DNA from: Pseudacidobacterium sp036264445
GTDB taxonomy: Bacteria > Acidobacteriota > Terriglobia > Terriglobales > Acidobacteriaceae
Length of the DNA: 21,212 bases
Direction of reading: 5' to 3'
NCBI GenBank assembly: GCA_036264445.1
Contig: DATAQW010000366.1
Span: 1-21,212, forward strand
Of the stretch, positions 8,260 through 16,248 are shown in pieces (the first letter of the stretch is position 1; each line of letters begins with the position of its first letter). A program made the translations under genes and the position numbers. The notes under the pieces were generated by a model that saw only the letters and a list, made by a program, of their open reading frames with translations, ran no database searches and was not told the DNA's origin.

Positions 8260-10188
8260 ATGAACTCGATCACACGTAGACACTTTCTGGTTTCGGCCTC
8301 GACTGCAGCAGCAACAGCGGCACTTGGTACGGGCGCATTCGCACAGGATGCAGTCACGGATGTGCCTCGGAGCAATCATGAGCGCGGATATGAAAAGGTT
8401 TTCTGGAAAGTGCAGCCCTTCCCCATGACAGCGGTACGGCTGCGTGGCGGGCCGATGAAGGATGCACAGCAGATCAACCTGCGCTACATCAACTCCATTC
8501 CAAATGACCGCCTTCTGCATATGTTCCGTGTTACGGCGGGGTTGCCTTCAACGGCGGAGCCTCTGGGTGGATGGGAGGCGCCGAAATGCGAACTGCGGGG
8601 ACACTTTGCCGGCGGCCATTATCTTTCTGCCTGCGCGCTGATGTATGCAGGTAGCGGCGACAAGACGATCCGCGAGAAAGGCAACGCTCTGGTAGCGGAA
8701 TTGGCGAAGTGCCAGAAGGCTAACGGCTATCTCGGCGCGTATCCAGAAGATTTCTACGACCGGCTGCGCAAACACGAAAAGGTATGGGCGCCATTCTACA
8801 CCTACCACAAGATCATGGCTGGCCATGTGGACATGTATGTTCACTGCGGCAACGAGCAGGCGCTCACGACTGCGGAAAAGATGGCGGGCTGGGCTGGAAA
8901 CTTTGTCAATCCGATCAGCGATGCTGAATTTCAGCCCATTATGAATGTCGAGTATGGAGGCATGCAGGAAGTGCTGTTCAACCTGTATGCCCTTACCGGC
9001 AAGCAGGAATATGCGCACCTTGCGGAGCGGTTCAGCAAAAAGAAGTTTTTCGATCCACTGGCGCAGGGCCAGGATGATCTGGCAGGAATTCATGCCAACA
9101 CACATATCCCGCAGGTGATTGGCGCGGCGCGAGGATATGAGTTGACGGGCGATGCGCGCTATCACGCTATCGCTGACTATTTCTGGCATCAATGCGTGGG
9201 CCAGCACGCCTACGCGACTGGCGGCACAAGCAATGGCGAGTTCTGGCAGGCTCCGGGAAAGCTTGCCGATCAACTTGGACCTGCGGCGGAAGAGTGTTGC
9301 TGCAGCTACAACATGATGAAGCTTTCGCGTCATATTTATGGATGGAACGTTGATCCCCGCGTGATGGATTACTACGAGCGGCTGCTGTTCAATGTGCGGC
9401 TGGGAACACAGGACCCGGACGGAATGCTGATGTACTACGTGCCACTGAAGCCGGGTTTCTGGAAGACTTTTGGCACGCCTTTCCATGCATTCTGGTGCTG
9501 CACGGGGACTGGAGTAGAAGAGTATTCGAAGACGAATGACTCAATCTACTTCCACGATGACAGTAGCATTTATGTGAACCTTTTTATCGGTTCCGAGGTG
9601 GATTGGAAGGAGAAGGAAATTCGTCTGGTGCAGGACACGAACTTCCCTGAAGAAGAGGGAACCACGCTGACGTTCAAAGCTGCGAAACCAACGGCGCTCG
9701 CACTGAAAATCCGCGTTCCCTACTGGGCGACGGATGGCGTTCAGATCAAGATCAACGGCAAGGTTGAAAGAGTGGAGACTGTCCCGAGTAGTTATGCGGA
9801 GATCAAACGGACGTGGCATGACGGCGACACGGTGGAAGTCGCATTGCCGATGCGCTTGCACACTGCTCCGCTCCCGGATGATCCGGCGATCCAGGCGCCG
9901 ATGTATGGGCCGCTGGTGCTTGCTGCCGAGATGGGTAAAGAAGGCCTGACGAAGCAGATGATCTATGGTGACTATGGGCCAGATGAGAAGCACGATAGCG
10001 CTCCTATGCCGGAAGCGAACACGGCTGCGAACCAACCAACAGGCTGGCTTGAAAAGTCTCCGGGGAACACTCTTAAATTTCAGACCGTGGGCCAGAGCGA
10101 GCAGCGGAGCCTCACTCCGTTATACAAACTGCTGGATGAACGCTATAGCGTGTATTGGAAAGTGAATACCAGGGTCTCGCAAGGCTGA
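8260..10188 (+). CDS. GH127-family beta-L-arabinofuranosidase, Tat-exported
   Basis: A 642-residue glycoside hydrolase of the DUF1680/GH127 group, whose known members remove terminal beta-L-arabinofuranose with a zinc-bound cysteine nucleophile. The N-terminus has a twin-arginine signal (TRRHFLVSA, then an Ala-rich stretch to AFAQ). An (alpha/alpha)6 barrel spans about 60-430 and beta-sandwich domains fill the rest. By alignment from memory with the characterised enzyme HypBA1, Glu327 in GGTSNGEFW would be the acid/base, Glu345 and Cys347 in EECCCSYNM two zinc ligands, and Cys413-Cys414 in FWCCTGTG the nucleophile and last ligand. Cysteines at 346 and 348 flank the ligand and are unusual. The start has a weak AAGG about nine bases upstream. 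The next gene begins 5 bases after the stop, so the two are an operon. GH146 is the alternative family label. Confidence 0.88.
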   Translation: MNSITRRHFLVSASTAAATAALGTGAFAQDAVTDVPRSNHERGYEKVFWKVQPFPMTAVRLRGGPMKDAQQINLRYINSIPNDRLLHMFRVTAGLPSTAEPLGGWEAPKCELRGHFAGGHYLSACALMYAGSGDKTIREKGNALVAELAKCQKANGYLGAYPEDFYDRLRKHEKVWAPFYTYHKIMAGHVDMYVHCGNEQALTTAEKMAGWAGNFVNPISDAEFQPIMNVEYGGMQEVLFNLYALTGKQEYAHLAERFSKKKFFDPLAQGQDDLAGIHANTHIPQVIGAARGYELTGDARYHAIADYFWHQCVGQHAYATGGTSNGEFWQAPGKLADQLGPAAEECCCSYNMMKLSRHIYGWNVDPRVMDYYERLLFNVRLGTQDPDGMLMYYVPLKPGFWKTFGTPFHAFWCCTGTGVEEYSKTNDSIYFHDDSSIYVNLFIGSEVDWKEKEIRLVQDTNFPEEEGTTLTFKAAKPTALALKIRVPYWATDGVQIKINGKVERVETVPSSYAEIKRTWHDGDTVEVALPMRLHTAPLPDDPAIQAPMYGPLVLAAEMGKEGLTKQMIYGDYGPDEKHDSAPMPEANTAANQPTGWLEKSPGNTLKFQTVGQSEQRSLTPLYKLLDERYSVYWKVNTRVSQG

Positions 10189-10193
10189 TAGTG

Positions 10194-11975
10194 ATGGCAG
10201 AAAATTTTTCGCGTCGCGAAATTTTGAAGGGCACGGCAGCAACAGGAGCAATAGGGCTTGCCGCTACACATCTGGGAGCTTCAACCGTAAATACTCTTCT
10301 TGCACACGCGGACGAGAGTGCTGCGACCAGGATTTTATCTCTTACCTCCAACGATGGGGTCTATATCCCGCCACGCGGAGAGAGCCACTTCAAGTTCAGC
10401 TACGACTTTCCTGAACCGTCAGTAGAGTTTGCGGGATTTCAGTTTGGCTTCCGTGTATTCACATTTGAGAATACCTACGGTCTTGATGTGAGCCGGATGC
10501 GCGTGCGGCCTGTTGCAGATGGAATCGAGATAGAGTGCTCGCAGTTTGTGTGGGCGGGAGGACAGCAAAAAGCGCCGGGTCATCTCAAGGCTGTCATCCG
10601 AAAGAACGGTGATGTCCTTGAGTGGCAGGCCAGCGCGGAGATGGACAAGCCGATCAAGTCGATTGCGACCATTCTTCGGGGCGTGCCGCGCGGGAAAGTG
10701 TCGGTATCTGCGGAGCAGTTCTTTGATCCCAAAGATGATGAATTGCTCTTTCAATATCCCTATCTCGGTGGAGGGATGACAACACCGCTGGTCATTATTC
10801 AGAAGAGCGAGCAGCAGTATTTCATGCTTTCTGCCGAGGAGGAACAGGTCCGCGGTGTGCGCCTTTATCTGCAACCGGGCGACGCTGGATATCGCACAGA
10901 ATTGATTTACGAAAAAGGAGGATGGGAGCGCAGCAACACGATCCGGAGTGCAACCTGGCGCGCGGGTTATGCCGCGAGTGTGGAGAAGGCGGCGCGTCCG
11001 CATTATGCACATCTTGAAAAAGCCTTCGGCGTTTCTGACTGGGAGACCCGGACCGATATTCCTGCATGGATGCGTGAGACTGATTTAGTGCTTGCGCTGC
11101 ATGGAATGCATTGGACCGGATACATCTTCAACGATTTTGCGAAGATGCTGGAAATACTTAAGTGGACGAACACGCGGATTCCCGGGAAGAACGTGCTTGT
11201 GTTTCTGCCAGCGTGGGACGGCCGCTACTACTGGAATTATCCGGCGTATCAAGCTGATCCGCGCCTTGGCGGTGAAGATGGGCTGCGCCGTCTGGTGGAC
11301 GAAGGTCATGCGATGGGTTTTCGTTTCATGCCGATGTTCGGGACAAACTCTGCTAATAAAACACTGCCTGACTTTCATAATTTCGCCGATGCCGCGACGG
11401 ACTACATCGACGGCAACGCTTACGACCTCGACTGGGTAGATTGGGACAACGACCGCGGGCTGGAAGGCTGGAGTCCGTTTATGAATACCGGCGTTGCATC
11501 GTGGCGCAACTGGCTTTCAGCGCGCATCTCAGAAGTCATTGAAAAGTACAACGTGGATGCCTATTTTCTCGATATTGTCGGCGGCTGGCAGAACAATACA
11601 AAAGCCGATTCATTCGAAGGTACTCGCATGTTGGTTACGGAACTGCGCAAAAAACATCCCAATGTCGTTGCAGTTGGAGAGATGCACTATGACGCGCTCA
11701 TGTCGTGCATTCCTATGTACCAGGTCAACTCAGCGTCGCTTTATCACCCAGGGTTCCGGAAATATGTCCGCTGCTTTGAACATTTGAGCCGCCCGGCTCC
11801 TGGACGAGGCAGCACCGGTGTACACGAAGCAGGCTTTCAGCACTTTAGGCTGCGTCCAGATCCAAATCAGTTCACGATTCCCACCATCACGGTTGTCGAT
11901 GACACATTCGAGAAGTATCGCGATCAGATGGCAGAGGTGATTCGTGGCGCGAAGGTTCGCGCAAACATTAGCTGA
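10194..11975 (+). CDS. Tat-exported putative TIM-barrel glycoside hydrolase
   Basis: A 593-residue exported protein that I cannot place in a named family. The ATG at 10194 is preferred over an earlier in-frame GTG because AAGG sits nine bases upstream and it gives a clean Tat signal (FSRREILKG, Ala/Gly-rich core). Residues about 40-270 look like an N-terminal beta-sandwich. Residues about 285-560 look like a (beta/alpha)8 barrel, with strand-like segments NVLVFLPAWDG, GFRFMPMFG, VDAYFLDIVGG and VVAVGEMHYD. Asp460 (FLD) and Glu496 (GEM) end two successive predicted strands and are the best catalytic candidates, reminiscent of retaining glycosidases. DUF6259-type proteins come to mind, unverified. 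It starts 5 bases after the arabinofuranosidase gene, so it probably acts on the same glycan in the periplasm. Confidence 0.7.
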   Translation: MAENFSRREILKGTAATGAIGLAATHLGASTVNTLLAHADESAATRILSLTSNDGVYIPPRGESHFKFSYDFPEPSVEFAGFQFGFRVFTFENTYGLDVSRMRVRPVADGIEIECSQFVWAGGQQKAPGHLKAVIRKNGDVLEWQASAEMDKPIKSIATILRGVPRGKVSVSAEQFFDPKDDELLFQYPYLGGGMTTPLVIIQKSEQQYFMLSAEEEQVRGVRLYLQPGDAGYRTELIYEKGGWERSNTIRSATWRAGYAASVEKAARPHYAHLEKAFGVSDWETRTDIPAWMRETDLVLALHGMHWTGYIFNDFAKMLEILKWTNTRIPGKNVLVFLPAWDGRYYWNYPAYQADPRLGGEDGLRRLVDEGHAMGFRFMPMFGTNSANKTLPDFHNFADAATDYIDGNAYDLDWVDWDNDRGLEGWSPFMNTGVASWRNWLSARISEVIEKYNVDAYFLDIVGGWQNNTKADSFEGTRMLVTELRKKHPNVVAVGEMHYDALMSCIPMYQVNSASLYHPGFRKYVRCFEHLSRPAPGRGSTGVHEAGFQHFRLRPDPNQFTIPTITVVDDTFEKYRDQMAEVIRGAKVRANIS

Positions 11976-11979
11976 AGGA

Positions 11980-12192
11980 TCATTCAAGCGCTATCTTCAA
12001 GTATTTAAAATTCTCCTCTCCTGAAATCACCAATTGGACTTGCTGACAGCGAGCCTGCCGCGATCTATGGATGATGCTCTCCAAATCCCGTCGGGGACGT
12101 CGACCTATGCCTTCTTCTGCATAATCTATTGTTTCCGGATGAGATAATCGAAGTAACGCAGCCGTCACACTCCAGTCATTACGGATAATCAT
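11980..12192 (-). CDS. possible small hypothetical protein (70 aa)
   Basis: A 70-codon minus-strand frame in the gap between the glycosidase and methionine synthase genes. It would be convergent with the glycosidase (stops 4 bases apart) and divergent from the methionine synthase gene. The translation (start MIIRNDWSVTAALLRL, end GEENFKYLKIALE) is well mixed in charge with plausible helices and no signal peptide. Against it, the ribosome-binding site is weak (GGAA four bases before ATG), and it uses several codons rare in the neighbours (ATA four times, TTA twice, CGA three times). I do not recognise it. It may be a real but recently acquired gene, or chance. Confidence 0.35.
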   Translation of the reverse strand: MIIRNDWSVTAALLRLSHPETIDYAEEGIGRRPRRDLESIIHRSRQARCQQVQLVISGEENFKYLKIALE

Positions 12193-12312
12193 TGCTTCCG
12201 GCGGCGACAGGTGACGGCGTGAAATGAATCAGAAATGTCCTGCGTTATTAGCTATGTTCAGGAAATTACAGTACGTTAGCGACGCAACCACACTCAAGGA
12301 CATCAGTAAGAT
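12193..12312 (+). promoter_or_regulatory. presumed promoter region of the methionine synthase operon
   Basis: This 120-base stretch must carry the promoter unless transcription reads in from farther upstream. I see no cobalamin riboswitch B12-box (GCCACTG) and no SAM riboswitch signature. AAGGA lies about 12 bases before the ATG at 12313, a somewhat long spacing. No consensus -35/-10 pair is convincing. Confidence 0.3.
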
Positions 12313-13431
12313 ATGACAAAAGCCGGACGACATCCTCTGCAAAAGATTCTCGAGAATCGAATTGCCATTATTGATGGGGCGATGGGCACGACGATCCGCA
12401 CCTACGGCATGAAGGAAGCCGATATCCGTGGGGAGCGGTTCAAGGACTCAAGGAAGGATCTACTGAACAACGGCGACATTTTTAGTCTGACTCAGCCGAG
12501 GATGATCGGTGATATCCACCGTCGGTTTCTGGAGGCGGGCGCTGACATCATCGAGACGAACACATTTGGCGCGACCAGCATTGCTCAGAGCGAATTCTTT
12601 GTGGATGATCCGCGGGAACATGGTGGCCGGAAAGACCCTGCGTTTTATCAGAAGATCATCGACGACCAGTTTCTCAATAATCTGGCCTGGGATATCAATG
12701 AGCAATCAGCTCGGCAGTGCCGTGAATGGGCAGACCGCATCGCCAATGAGACAGGGCGTCAACGGTTCGTGGCTGGCGCGATCGGTCCACTGACTGTGTC
12801 TCTCTCGAACTCGCCTGATGCGGATGATCCAGGTTTTCGGGTAGTTACCTTTGATCAAGTCAAAGCTGCTTACACGCAGCAGGTTCGCGCACTTATTGCG
12901 GGCGGCAGTGATCTTCTTTTAGTTGAAACCATCTTTGATTCGCTGAACGCCAAGGCAGCGCTCGTTGCCATCCGCGAGGTGTTCGATCAGGACGGCAGGG
13001 AACTGCCGGTGATGATCTCTGCAGCGGTTGGGCGCGGCGGCGAGACTATGATCTCCGCGCAGACGGTTGAGGCATTCTGGAATGCGGTTGAGCACGCGAA
13101 GCCTTTGTCTGTAGGCCTCAATTGTTCTCTCGGGCCCGATCTTATGTATCCGTTTCTGGAAGAACTTGCGGAGAAGGCGGATGTAGCGGTCTCCTGCTAT
13201 CCAAACGCAGGCTTGCCTAACCCGCTCTCGCCGACTGGCTTCGATCTGGAGCCGCCCGACATGGCCCGTTATCTAGGCGACTTCGCGCGCGGAGGACTGA
13301 TCAATATTGCTGGTGGCTGCTGCGGCAATACGCCGGAGCACATTGCCGCAATCGCCAAGGCGCTCGAAGGCCGGCCTCCGCGAAAACTGGAGAAGACTGC
13401 GAAATCCTATGCTGATGAGTGCATAGCATGA
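12313..13431 (+). CDS. metH: methionine synthase, homocysteine-binding subunit (split MetH)
   Basis: A 372-residue homocysteine S-methyltransferase domain, matching the first module of cobalamin-dependent methionine synthase. It begins with the family's IIDGAMGTTIR stretch. It carries the three zinc-binding cysteines that activate homocysteine: Cys271 in GLNCSLG and Cys336-Cys337 in GGCCGNTPEHI (E. coli MetH C247, C310, C311). ETNTFGA and GAIGPL are further family motifs. The domain is normally fused to the rest of MetH. Here it ends at a TGA overlapping the next gene's ATG as ATGA, so the remaining modules are a separate protein made by coupled translation. It transfers the methyl group from methylcobalamin on the partner subunit to homocysteine in the cytoplasm. 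Confidence 0.93.
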   Translation: MTKAGRHPLQKILENRIAIIDGAMGTTIRTYGMKEADIRGERFKDSRKDLLNNGDIFSLTQPRMIGDIHRRFLEAGADIIETNTFGATSIAQSEFFVDDPREHGGRKDPAFYQKIIDDQFLNNLAWDINEQSARQCREWADRIANETGRQRFVAGAIGPLTVSLSNSPDADDPGFRVVTFDQVKAAYTQQVRALIAGGSDLLLVETIFDSLNAKAALVAIREVFDQDGRELPVMISAAVGRGGETMISAQTVEAFWNAVEHAKPLSVGLNCSLGPDLMYPFLEELAEKADVAVSCYPNAGLPNPLSPTGFDLEPPDMARYLGDFARGGLINIAGGCCGNTPEHIAAIAKALEGRPPRKLEKTAKSYADECIA

Positions 13432-16169
13432 GTGTGATTGAGAGCGAGCCTCTGGCCGCTGTAGCTATCGAGACAAAGCCTCTCCGTCTGTCAGGATCAC
13501 AGCCGTTTACTCAGCAGCCCGGCGTTTACATCATGATCGGCGAGCGGACGAACGTGGCCGGTTCGCCGAAGTTCGCCAGGCTCATCAAAGAAGGCAAATA
13601 CGAAGAGGCGGTCAGCATTGCCCGGCAGCAGGTCGAGAACGGGGCCAATGTCATCGACATCTGCATGGACGAGGGCATGATCGATGGCGTTGCAGCCATG
13701 ACGCGCTTTCTGCAGTTATTGGCGAGCGAGCCCGAAGTCGCCAAGGTGCCTTTTATGGTTGACTCCTCAAAATGGGAGGTCATCGAGGCTGGGCTCAAGT
13801 GCATGCAAGGCAAGGGCATTGTGAACTCAATCTCGCTGAAAGAAGGCGAAGCGAAGTTCAAGCAAAACGCTGCGACTGTGCTCAAATACGGCGCCGCGGT
13901 AGTGGTGATGGCCTTTGACGAACAGGGTCAGGCCGCGACCTATGAAGACAAAATCCGCATCTGCGAGCGTGCCTACCGGATTCTTGTGGATGAAGTAGGC
14001 CTTCCACCGGAAGACATCATCTTTGACCCGAATATCCTCACGGTTGCCACCGGCATGGAGGAGCATAACAACTACGCGGTGGACTTCATCAACGCCACGC
14101 GCTGGATCAAGGCCAACCTCCCGCATGCCAAGGTCAGCGGCGGCGTTTCGAACATCTCATTCAGTTTCCGGGGAAACAATAAGGTCCGCGAAGCCATGCA
14201 CTCGGCATTTCTTTACCATGCCATTGCTGCGGGTATGGACATGGGCATCGTAAATGCCGGGCAGCTGGAAATTTACGAGGAGATTGAGCCGGAATTGAAG
14301 GTGATGGTTGAGGATGTACTGCTCAACCGCCGTCCTGAAGCGACGGAGCGCCTGGTGGAGTATGGCGAAGAATTGAAGGCCGCGAGCGCCGGCGCGGCAG
14401 TGAATGAAAAGAAGATTGAGGAATGGCGCAACGGCACAGTCGAGGAACGCCTTGCGCATGCGCTGGTCAAGGGCATCGACACGTATATCGATATCGACAC
14501 CGAAGAAGCCCGCGTCAAGCTGGGTCGCCCCCTCCTTGTAATCGAAGGCCCACTTATGGCTGGGATGAGCGTTGTTGGTGATCTGTTTGGAGCCGGCAAG
14601 ATGTTCCTGCCCCAGGTGGTCAAGTCTGCCCGCGTGATGAAAAAGGCTGTAGCACACCTGACTCCGTTCATGGAGGCCGAGAAGGCAGAGATGGCTGCGG
14701 CTGGCCAGGAAGTCAGGACGCAAGGCAAGATCGTGCTCGCAACGGTCAAGGGCGACGTTCATGACATAGGCAAGAACATTGTTGGTGTTGTCCTTGCCTG
14801 CAACAACTACGAGGTCATCGACATGGGTGTGATGGTGCCTGCAGAAAAGATCCTCGAGCGCGCCAAAGCGGAGAACGCGGATGTGATTGGCCTTAGTGGC
14901 CTCATTACTCCTTCGCTCGATGAGATGGTGCATGTAGCCCGCGAGATGGAGCGCCAGGGATTCAAGCTGCCCTTACTCATCGGCGGAGCAACTACAAGTC
15001 GGGCGCACACAGCAATCAAGATTGCGCCGCACTATAAAGAGCCGGTGGTCCACGTGCTGGATGCAAGCCGCGCAGTGCCGGTAACGACAAGTCTTTTAAG
15101 CGACGAGAGCAGGGCAGAATTCGTTGCGAAACATCGCGCCGAGTACGAAACCGTGCGCAAGGCCCACGCCGCGCCGCGCCAGAACGGTATCTCTATAGAA
15201 GCTGCTCGCGCTAGGCGGACTCCCATCGAGTGGCGCGCTGAAGATATACCCGTGCCTGCGTTTACCGGCGTGCGCGTGCTGGATAATTTTCCTCTGGCGA
15301 CACTGCGCAACTTCATTGACTGGACGCCGTTCTTCCACACCTGGGAGCTAAAAGGCATTTATCCGCGCATTCTCGAAGATGAGAAACAGGGCGCGCAGGC
15401 TCGACAGATTTTCGATGATGCTAATGTTCTGCTGGACAGGATTATCGAAAAAAAGCTCCTTACCGCCCGAGGAGTCTACGCTTTCTTTCCAGCCAACGCT
15501 GTTGGCGATGATGTCGAACTATACGCAGACAAGACGCGCGAAAAAGTAACCGAGCGACTCCACTTTCTGCGTCAGCAGGCGAATCGGGAAGGCAGTGAGC
15601 CGTGCCGCTCGCTCGCTGATTTCATTGCGCCAAAGGAAACAGAACTGCCGGATTTCATCGGTGCTTTCGCAGTAACCAGCGGGATCGGCCTGAAAGAACT
15701 CTGCGACCGCTTCAGAGCAGAGCATGACGACTACAACGCGATCATGGCGGAGGCCATTGCCGATCGCCTTGCTGAAGCTTTTGCCGAATGCCTGCATAAA
15801 AGAGTGCGCGAGGAATGGGGCTATGGTGTTAACGAGCGCTTGAGCAGCGAGGATCTCATTGAAGAAAAGTATCGCGGAATCCGCCCGGCTCCGGGCTATC
15901 CTGCGTGTCCGGATCACACAGAGAAAGGCACAATCTGGCGTTTGCTCGATGTACAGGCGAATACGGGGATGCAACTCACGGAGTCCTTTGCGATGTGGCC
16001 GGGATCGAGTGTGAGCGGAATTTATTTTGGCCATCCGAAATCTCGCTATTTCAGCCTCGGCAAGATCGATCGTGACCAGGTTGTCGACTATCAAAAGCGC
16101 AAAGGGATGAGCCTGGCCGAGGTTGAGCGATGGCTCGGGCCCATCCTGAACTACGATCCGGACAAATAG
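13428..16169 (+). CDS. metH: methionine synthase, folate/cobalamin/activation subunit (split MetH)
   Basis: A 913-residue protein with the remaining MetH modules in the standard order. The pterin-binding barrel spans about 30-300 (IMIGERTNVAGS, GGVSNISFSFRGNN). The helical cobalamin cap follows at about 310-400. The Rossmann cobalamin domain is at about 430-560, with GDVHDIGKN giving the axial histidine His445. The AdoMet-binding reactivation domain covers about 595-905 and contains RPAPGY at 819-824. It takes the methyl group from methyltetrahydrofolate, loads cobalamin and is rescued by AdoMet plus a flavin-dependent reductant. The ATG at 13428 overlaps the upstream TGA by four bases. A GTG three codons earlier is also in frame but less likely. 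Together the two proteins total 1285 residues, close to the 1227 of E. coli MetH, so nothing is missing. Confidence 0.94.
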   Translation: MSVIESEPLAAVAIETKPLRLSGSQPFTQQPGVYIMIGERTNVAGSPKFARLIKEGKYEEAVSIARQQVENGANVIDICMDEGMIDGVAAMTRFLQLLASEPEVAKVPFMVDSSKWEVIEAGLKCMQGKGIVNSISLKEGEAKFKQNAATVLKYGAAVVVMAFDEQGQAATYEDKIRICERAYRILVDEVGLPPEDIIFDPNILTVATGMEEHNNYAVDFINATRWIKANLPHAKVSGGVSNISFSFRGNNKVREAMHSAFLYHAIAAGMDMGIVNAGQLEIYEEIEPELKVMVEDVLLNRRPEATERLVEYGEELKAASAGAAVNEKKIEEWRNGTVEERLAHALVKGIDTYIDIDTEEARVKLGRPLLVIEGPLMAGMSVVGDLFGAGKMFLPQVVKSARVMKKAVAHLTPFMEAEKAEMAAAGQEVRTQGKIVLATVKGDVHDIGKNIVGVVLACNNYEVIDMGVMVPAEKILERAKAENADVIGLSGLITPSLDEMVHVAREMERQGFKLPLLIGGATTSRAHTAIKIAPHYKEPVVHVLDASRAVPVTTSLLSDESRAEFVAKHRAEYETVRKAHAAPRQNGISIEAARARRTPIEWRAEDIPVPAFTGVRVLDNFPLATLRNFIDWTPFFHTWELKGIYPRILEDEKQGAQARQIFDDANVLLDRIIEKKLLTARGVYAFFPANAVGDDVELYADKTREKVTERLHFLRQQANREGSEPCRSLADFIAPKETELPDFIGAFAVTSGIGLKELCDRFRAEHDDYNAIMAEAIADRLAEAFAECLHKRVREEWGYGVNERLSSEDLIEEKYRGIRPAPGYPACPDHTEKGTIWRLLDVQANTGMQLTESFAMWPGSSVSGIYFGHPKSRYFSLGKIDRDQVVDYQKRKGMSLAEVERWLGPILNYDPDK

Positions 16170-16194
16170 TTTTAAGGGGGAAATTCAATAGCGT

Positions 16195-16230
16195 CCATCG
16201 ATATTATTATCGGTAGCTACTACCTCCTTT
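16195..16230 (+). terminator. weak hairpins after the methionine synthase operon
   Basis: CGATA-TTAT-TATCG (16199-16212) and GGTAG-CTA-CTACC (16212-16224) are adjacent, mutually exclusive hairpins, the second followed by TCCTTT. Stems are short (5-7 bp), so termination here is only a possibility. Confidence 0.25.
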
Positions 16231-16248
16231 AGCAGATTCACAGGTAGA

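Noticed and set aside
8548..9486. 312-codon minus-strand frame opposite the GH127 gene
   Set aside because: It is long but exactly antisense to a gene with clear catalytic motifs, and its translation has no recognisable domain. It is a codon-bias shadow.
12193..12312. Cobalamin or SAM riboswitch in front of methionine synthase
   Set aside because: No B12-box and no SAM-riboswitch core sequence are visible, and the region is short for a cobalamin riboswitch.
13419..13431. Sequencing frameshift as the cause of the split methionine synthase
   Set aside because: The two frames meet in an ATGA stop/start overlap at the interdomain linker, both ends read naturally and all conserved motifs are present. 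Kept as the condition to be refuted in the finding.
14157..14933. 258-codon minus-strand frame opposite the methionine synthase large subunit
   Set aside because: It is antisense to conserved pterin and cobalamin domains, and the translation is rich in His and Arg without a domain pattern.
16220..16230. AAAGGAGG read on the minus strand as a ribosome-binding site
   Set aside because: The nearest minus-strand ATG is more than 20 bases away and opens no convincing gene.
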